Shown here: positions 34,144 through 38,337 of the stretch, piece by piece
Position numbering within the stretch: the first letter of the stretch is position 1
Layout of the letters: the number at the start of each line of letters is the position of its first letter
Assembly (NCBI GenBank): GCA_018335335.1
Contig: JAGXKG010000016.1
Coordinates: 1-38,337 of the forward strand
Origin: Candidatus Thorarchaeota archaeon
GTDB lineage: Archaea > Asgardarchaeota > Thorarchaeia > Thorarchaeales > Thorarchaeaceae
Length of the DNA: 38,337 bases
Direction of reading: 5' to 3'
Translations under genes and position numbers: made by a program
The notes under the pieces: generated by a model
Told to the model about the DNA's origin: nothing
Databases searched by the model: none
The model's input: only the letters and a program-made list of their open reading frames with translations

Positions 34144-34908
34144 ATGTCAAAGGATTTGGACTCCAGAGAAAGGATTGAAAGAACAAAAGCAATCATATTC
34201 GACCTTCATCATACAATCACAAAAACGCGAGAGAGCCCTTCAGAACTCCTGCGCAACATTCTAGCGGAATTCAAAATAGAAGTAGCTAATATTTCCAATA
34301 ACACGCTCCAAGAAGCTTTCGAATACATGGATAGATGGATGGCTAGGTATCAAGTCGAGCAGAATGTTGGACCTCACTGGGGCGGTAAAGCAGAAGATTG
34401 GATTCAGGCAGACAGGATAATGCTGGAGAGACTTGGATATGAGTTTTCTGAACAGAAGATTCTCGAGATAGAGAAGAAATGGAAAAGAGAGACGAAAAGC
34501 GCTGATTTTGAATGGCTCATCGAAGAAGCAATTGAAACCATGCAGGTACTTCATTCGAGAGGATATATTCTGGCTATTGCCACTCGAAGGCATGATAATC
34601 CAACAGGCAAACTGAAACATGCTGAAGTGACCGACCTAATTTCCTGTATCGAATGGAGCGGTGTATCCGGATATGCGAAGCCCAATCCATATACCCTACT
34701 TTCTGTATCAAAACAAATAGAAGTCAACCCGCGATTATGCGCATATGTTGGCAACTACGTTGACTTAGATGTTATAGCTGCTAGGAGAGCAGAAATGGTG
34801 CCAGTACTTACCACCTGGGCGAATCCAGATGAAGAAGGCAAGGCGCCAGAAGATACGATAATTATTGATTCAGTAGATGAGCTTATTCATTTATTCTTAG
34901 GGAGCTGA
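34144..34908 (+). CDS. HAD superfamily protein with altered catalytic motifs
   Basis: From ATG 34144 (AGAGG about 5 nt upstream; the frame extends to TTG 34108) the protein has 254 residues. Motif I is IIFDLHHTITKT: the nucleophile Asp20 is present, but the second Asp of DxDxT is His22. Motif II is ATRR, motif III the Lys in YAKPNPY, and motif IV is VGNYVDLDVIAARRAE, where the usual GD reads GN. A helical cap domain lies between motifs I and II. The usual acid/base Asp is therefore missing, so ordinary phosphatase activity is doubtful; a different reaction or a binding role is possible. The 3' end overlaps the convergent gene by 12 bp. Confidence 0.85.
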   Translation: MSKDLDSRERIERTKAIIFDLHHTITKTRESPSELLRNILAEFKIEVANISNNTLQEAFEYMDRWMARYQVEQNVGPHWGGKAEDWIQADRIMLERLGYEFSEQKILEIEKKWKRETKSADFEWLIEEAIETMQVLHSRGYILAIATRRHDNPTGKLKHAEVTDLISCIEWSGVSGYAKPNPYTLLSVSKQIEVNPRLCAYVGNYVDLDVIAARRAEMVPVLTTWANPDEEGKAPEDTIIIDSVDELIHLFLGS

Positions 34909-36207
34909 TTTAGTCTCCTTCGTAGCTGTTTCATCACGACTTGATGAGCCTCGTATACGCGCACCTATCTTTTTCACAACGCCAAGAAGAGCCTCTTTGA
35001 ACGAAGTGAGCAATCGCGTTGGTAATACGATTACACCAAAAAGCTTACGCAGAATCTTATCCTTCATTGTTGCGCGTTCAGGATATGCAATATAAGCAAG
35101 TGTATGTTCTTTTAGTACATCCTCAAGAGCCACCGCAAAAGCTTGTTTGGCTAGGTTCGATAGATCTAATCCCCGAAAAATGCCAGAGCGAGCAAATTCC
35201 TTCTTATCGATTACACTTTTCCACTTGAGATATTCTGCCTTTTCAATCAGATCCTCGAGTGCGCTTTGAAGCTCCTCTAGGTATGGTAGAAGCGCTTTCT
35301 CTAAATCTGTAGGAGTTGGTTCGGTTTTGAGGTCTTCATAGACGGATCTTATGGCACTGCGCTGACGCCATGGTGGGGTGAACCACAGCTCATGCAATAA
35401 ACCCTCTACTTTTCTCAAAGTCTCTTCATTTCGTCTCTCAATGTGAGCTGGAATCCTGTCCAAAATGGCTTCTTGTGCAGTACCTGCGACGCCAGCACTT
35501 AGTTCATTCCATTTTCGCTCCAATTGAATGACTGCAGCTGCATATCTATTGAAGTCAAAATCGAGAACCTGTTCCAAGTCCTCCATTGTTAGCAGATCGA
35601 ATTCTTTCAGGCGGTATGTCTTGTGCCCAGCAGCAAGCCGCCACATGAATTGAGCTAAAGCCAGCATTTCATCGTCAGCGGGCGGGAGCTCAAGACGTAA
35701 GGCATGATCTCCTGGTTGGGCTACCAAATAGCATGATTCGAGAATATCAGTCAAGCTATCATAGCCGCCTAAATCCGTAGCAAATAGATCCACCATACCG
35801 TGCCCCGTAGTTGACCAGCACTTGAAATGATTAGTCTCAAGATTACGTTCTATTATTACTCGCTCTTTGTCCCCAAGATGGTCAAACTGATCTGTCAATC
35901 CCTTGCTATAAGCCATAATAGCATAGACTGCATACCGTTCTTTGTCCTCCTCCATTCCTGGAAGGCGCAGAACCAAACCTACAGCATCTAATGGTTCACC
36001 ACTTGAAAGCCACTCGCCAGTAGCCTGATCCCATTCCCATCTGTCACCAAGCTCATAGAAGACCTCTCGCAGTCGTGAGAGATCCTCAGCAGCTTTTGCC
36101 TTCTCGAGTGTACGTGTCGCCCATGTTTCATAGTCTCGCTTCATTTTTTCCATACTGCTTCGTTCAACGGACAACCACTTCTGTTCGATTTTGAGCTTGA
36201 CTTTCAT
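34897..36207 (-). CDS. Soluble helical protein of 436 residues, unknown function
   Basis: I do not recognise the family. The protein is predicted helical throughout, with W-rich stretches near the N-terminus (DRWEWDQATGEWLSSGE) and the middle (LLHELWFTPPWRQRS), and coiled-coil-like parts (EELQSALEDLIEKAEYLKWK). Near the C-terminus, a moderately hydrophobic amphipathic segment (LRKLFGVIVLPTRLLTSFKE) and a basic, then Ser/Thr-rich tail suggest membrane association. ATG 36207 has GGAGGTG 5-6 nt upstream, one of the strongest ribosome binding sites here, so translation is well supported. Its end overlaps the HAD gene tail-to-tail. Confidence 0.78.
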   Translation of the reverse strand: MKVKLKIEQKWLSVERSSMEKMKRDYETWATRTLEKAKAAEDLSRLREVFYELGDRWEWDQATGEWLSSGEPLDAVGLVLRLPGMEEDKERYAVYAIMAYSKGLTDQFDHLGDKERVIIERNLETNHFKCWSTTGHGMVDLFATDLGGYDSLTDILESCYLVAQPGDHALRLELPPADDEMLALAQFMWRLAAGHKTYRLKEFDLLTMEDLEQVLDFDFNRYAAAVIQLERKWNELSAGVAGTAQEAILDRIPAHIERRNEETLRKVEGLLHELWFTPPWRQRSAIRSVYEDLKTEPTPTDLEKALLPYLEELQSALEDLIEKAEYLKWKSVIDKKEFARSGIFRGLDLSNLAKQAFAVALEDVLKEHTLAYIAYPERATMKDKILRKLFGVIVLPTRLLTSFKEALLGVVKKIGARIRGSSSRDETATKETKSAP

Positions 36208-36326
36208 GGGTACACCTCCAAGTAGTAGATGATTAGGGATAAAGTTCGGGTTTCTGGGATTAGGGACATTCTTCGAATAGTGTAAGCTACCTCCCCATTA
36301 TATCTTCTACGTTACAAAATTCTGGG

Positions 36327-37382
36327 CTATTCAGATTTGCACTTAGATAGTAACTCGGAAATCGTACTACTAAGTAGTGAACGGTCAGCACGAATTCGCT
36401 CTGGATCAACACTGATTTTCCAAGGATATTCAAAATCAAAATGACTCTTTTCCCGATGCATGTAGACACGCTGATGGTCATCAAGAACCGTAATTTCTAG
36501 TTCCCACCCTGCGTGACACATTTCATTAGGCAAGCGATAGTCAGTCAAATTTTCAGACTTGACACACCGAAGCTCAAAGGTCTCATTTGCGTCCTTGGGA
36601 AATCCTAGACTGTATAGACCTAACAGTTTGTCTTCACTAGGTTCTTCAAAACTAAAGCCAAAATCGTATATCATCCAGTCATCATATTGTTGAACCCATG
36701 TGACACTGGGATTCCCGTCCTCTGAGTTTGATATTTCTTCAATCTTGTCAAGGGTGGCAGTCACGTAATATTCCAAACCAGCCAAGCCATCTATTAACTC
36801 CATTCGCGGATAGGTCAAATAGCTGTTAGTGTAAACTGTTACAAAAACTCCTCCAAAAACTACGGAGTTTATTGGTATTAGCCAGAATTCGATACGGAGC
36901 ATATAGCTAATCACTAAGAATAGCACTGAATACGTTATCACCAAAAACCAAGCTAAATCCCTGTAGTCATCTCTCTTACCGGAAGCCAATGAGTTTAGAT
37001 GGTGATTCGCCTCTTCGAAGATTACATGAATTTTTTTCAGTGTGGTTTTCTCAATTCTCAATTTCTCAACATCACTAGTTCTACCAGGATTTAGAATGTG
37101 GATAAGCTCACCTCCTACTTCACCAGCCAGATGATATACTCTTGCACCAATCAAACCAAATAGTAGATTTAAAGACAGCAGAAATAGGAATTGAAAGGCG
37201 TTTTGAAATATCGATGTAATCCACCAAAAGACAAGCCCATACGCGAACAATACTAAAAATGTGATAATGCCAATCTTAAGATGATACTTGCGCGCAGCCC
37301 AGAAATCGACTCGAATTGCCACCTTATACTCGAAGCGAGGCCGCTGAACCCATTTCACATGAAGCTCTGCCACTCTTACCAT
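36327..37382 (-). CDS. Membrane protein with two helical pairs and a soluble C-terminal domain, unknown function
   Basis: A 351-residue protein with two pairs of membrane helices (about residues 35-60 and 62-85, then 143-160 and 163-185) separated by a charged loop of about 60 residues (GRTSDVEKLRIEKTTLKKIHV), and a C-terminal soluble domain of about 160 residues rich in aromatic and acidic residues. I do not recognise the family and see no catalytic motif. ATG 37382 has only a weak GGCTGAG upstream. AATATTACTT (plus 37403-37412) about 25 nt before it fits a TATA box for a leaderless transcript. Confidence 0.72.
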   Translation of the reverse strand: MVRVAELHVKWVQRPRFEYKVAIRVDFWAARKYHLKIGIITFLVLFAYGLVFWWITSIFQNAFQFLFLLSLNLLFGLIGARVYHLAGEVGGELIHILNPGRTSDVEKLRIEKTTLKKIHVIFEEANHHLNSLASGKRDDYRDLAWFLVITYSVLFLVISYMLRIEFWLIPINSVVFGGVFVTVYTNSYLTYPRMELIDGLAGLEYYVTATLDKIEEISNSEDGNPSVTWVQQYDDWMIYDFGFSFEEPSEDKLLGLYSLGFPKDANETFELRCVKSENLTDYRLPNEMCHAGWELEITVLDDHQRVYMHREKSHFDFEYPWKISVDPERIRADRSLLSSTISELLSKCKSE

Positions 37383-37573
37383 CTCAGCCGACGATTAGGC
37401 TCAAGTAATATTCGAAATCATGCGACTATATCAAGTTGTTCCACCAGACATAAAGTGGATTACTTAGTTCAATAACTACGTGAAATCCGCATGTCCCCAA
37501 TAATCTAAGAGAACAACGTTCTCCTCAAGTTGCTAGCCTATCCAACAAATGCTACTTCATTCTCAGAACGAAA

Positions 37574-37972
37574 TCAGTCCACGAAGAATACTTCTGCAAG
37601 GTTCTCTCTTGCAACTATTCGGATTTCCATCCCATTCTCGAGTACTTCCGAGGCATCCTCTACCTTGACAGCAGCAATAGCGCCACGAGCATATCCACAA
37701 GCTGCAAATTCGCTTATTGGACTGCCAAATTCTGCAAGAACCGCACCAACCTGAGATAGAAGATTGTCTACGTCACCAGGGCAGTTTCGAAAATGACTAG
37801 ACAGGTTTGATGCTAGAACCGCTATTTCATCAGACTCCCATTGTCTTTCAAGCTGCTCCGGTTTTGTGGCAATTACCACGCGACCAGTTGTCATTCCATT
37901 TCTTCCTACATTGTTACCTTTGAGTATAGGGAACAATGTTCCTTCACGGTCGCTGCTTTTCTTTGCGGGCAA
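37574..37972 (-). CDS. Small protein resembling a PEP-utilising enzyme mobile (swivelling) domain, His lost
   Basis: The central pattern GRVVIATKPEQLERQWESDEIAVLASN... GAVLAEFGSPISEFAACGYARGAIAAVKVEDASEVLENGMEIRI follows the stand-alone phosphohistidine swivelling domain seen in pyruvate phosphate dikinase and PEP synthase relatives. In those the motif is GGxxSHxA; here it reads SPISEFA, with Glu where the phosphorylated His should be. The protein would thus not carry phosphate, and this reading is tentative. TTG 37972 (132 aa) has GAGGAG about 8 nt upstream; ATG 37894 (106 aa, AGGAAG upstream) gives only the domain. The interrupted palindrome at 37930-37942 lies between them. Confidence 0.6.
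   Translation of the reverse strand: MPAKKSSDREGTLFPILKGNNVGRNGMTTGRVVIATKPEQLERQWESDEIAVLASNLSSHFRNCPGDVDNLLSQVGAVLAEFGSPISEFAACGYARGAIAAVKVEDASEVLENGMEIRIVARENLAEVFFVD
37930..37942. repeat. Interrupted palindrome GGAACA-A-TGTTCC
   Basis: Two 6-bp arms around a single central base. It lies 36-48 nt upstream of ATG 37894 and inside the longer reading of that gene, so it would be an operator candidate only if the shorter start is right. Confidence 0.4.
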
Positions 37973-38103
37973 TGTGGCATCTCCTCAGATTCATGTAGTG
38001 TTTTGGGAATTGTTACGCTGAATGCCCTATAAGATTTGCTCGTTGAGGGTAACCTCCAAGCTAATAACATAGATGGGCCCAACCAGATAGTGAGGTTATT
38101 GCT

Positions 38104-38337
38104 TTGACCGTGTACCAGTTTGAAGACAGAAAACCCAAAGTCGGAAAAGACTCTTACATCAGCAAATCTGCATCAGTCATAGGCAAAGTAACACTTGGTT
38201 CAGAGTGCTATGTTGGTCCGGGAGCGGTTATCAAAGGAGACTATGGTGAAGTTGTAATAGGCTCAGGGTCAAGTGTTCAAGACAATGTGGTTGTCCATGC
38301 TAGACCAAATGAACTGACCACAATAGGCTCCCGGGTA
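38104..38337 (+). CDS. Gamma carbonic anhydrase-like hexapeptide-repeat protein (5' part, cut by window end)
   Basis: 78 codons are present and the frame runs off the window. The translation has left-handed beta-helix hexapeptides: VGKDSYISKSASVIGKVTLGS, then GAVIKGDYGEVVIGSGSS and VQDNVVVHA. This is the gamma carbonic anhydrase signature (GAVIRGD and QDNxxxH), with Lys instead of the usual Arg, and with the first zinc-ligand His in place. The other two His would lie beyond the window, so activity cannot be judged. TTG 38104 is the start: GAGGT at 38092-38096, 7 nt upstream. Divergent from the mobile-domain-like gene. Confidence 0.85.
   Translation, partial: MTVYQFEDRKPKVGKDSYISKSASVIGKVTLGSECYVGPGAVIKGDYGEVVIGSGSSVQDNVVVHARPNELTTIGSRV

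Noticed and set aside
1-38337. tRNA, rRNA, CRISPR, insertion sequences, integrase or prophage
   Set aside because: The intergenic regions were read for the T-loop pattern, spaced repeats and transposase motifs; nothing convincing was found, though small RNA genes could be missed by eye.

Overview
The window looks like a chromosomal segment of an archaeon, most plausibly an Asgard-type (Thorarchaeia-like) lineage. Points in favour are an archaeal-type stand-alone phosphopantetheine adenylyltransferase, TATA-like boxes about 25-30 nt upstream of several starts (some apparently leaderless), a leucine-rich-repeat protein with uniform 24-residue repeats, a giant surface protein anchored by a C-terminal helix, and many orphan membrane proteins. 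MutS and MutL are of the bacterial type, as in other mesophilic archaea that carry them. The lineage is an inference; no rRNA or tRNA gene was found to confirm it.

Left part (1-15,170). A large zinc-ribbon membrane protein is divergent from mutS. After mutS, on the same strand, come an alkaline-phosphatase-superfamily phosphodiesterase, a Gfo/Idh/MocA oxidoreductase, ribulose-phosphate 3-epimerase (rpe), an LRR protein, a short transaldolase, a YtcJ-like amidohydrolase, mutL and a small YbjN-like protein. The two mismatch-repair genes therefore bracket a set of sugar-phosphate and hydrolase genes. talC, the amidohydrolase and mutL are tightly spaced and look like one operon.

Middle (15,200-24,040). 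Two large minus-strand genes encode cell-envelope proteins: a 1925-residue, Trp/Tyr-rich, sequon-rich surface protein with a signal peptide and a C-terminal anchor, and a 908-residue polytopic membrane protein ending in a SpoIIM-like (DUF95) domain. Each is followed by a GC-rich hairpin that looks like an intrinsic terminator or 3' processing signal.

Right of that (24,100-29,072). A monocistronic ferritin has its own hairpin/T-tract terminator. It is followed by a compact operon of nadE, a DUF4910/M28-like peptidase, coaD and a guanidino-group hydrolase of the arginine deiminase/DDAH superfamily, which combines NAD and CoA cofactor synthesis with two hydrolases.

Right end (29,300-38,337). 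This part is mostly individually transcribed genes: a doubly anchored extracytoplasmic protein, an intergenic stretch with a perfect Shine-Dalgarno and an 11-codon ORF, a polytopic protein, a CPBP protease, an FAD/NAD(P) oxidoreductase, a HAD protein with altered catalytic motifs, two orphan proteins, a small PEP-mobile-domain-like protein without its histidine, and the 5' end of a gamma-carbonic-anhydrase-like gene cut by the window edge. Several genes appear to start at TTG with good Shine-Dalgarno sequences, so the starts given here often differ from the longest reading frame. No CRISPR array, insertion sequence, prophage or integrase was seen.
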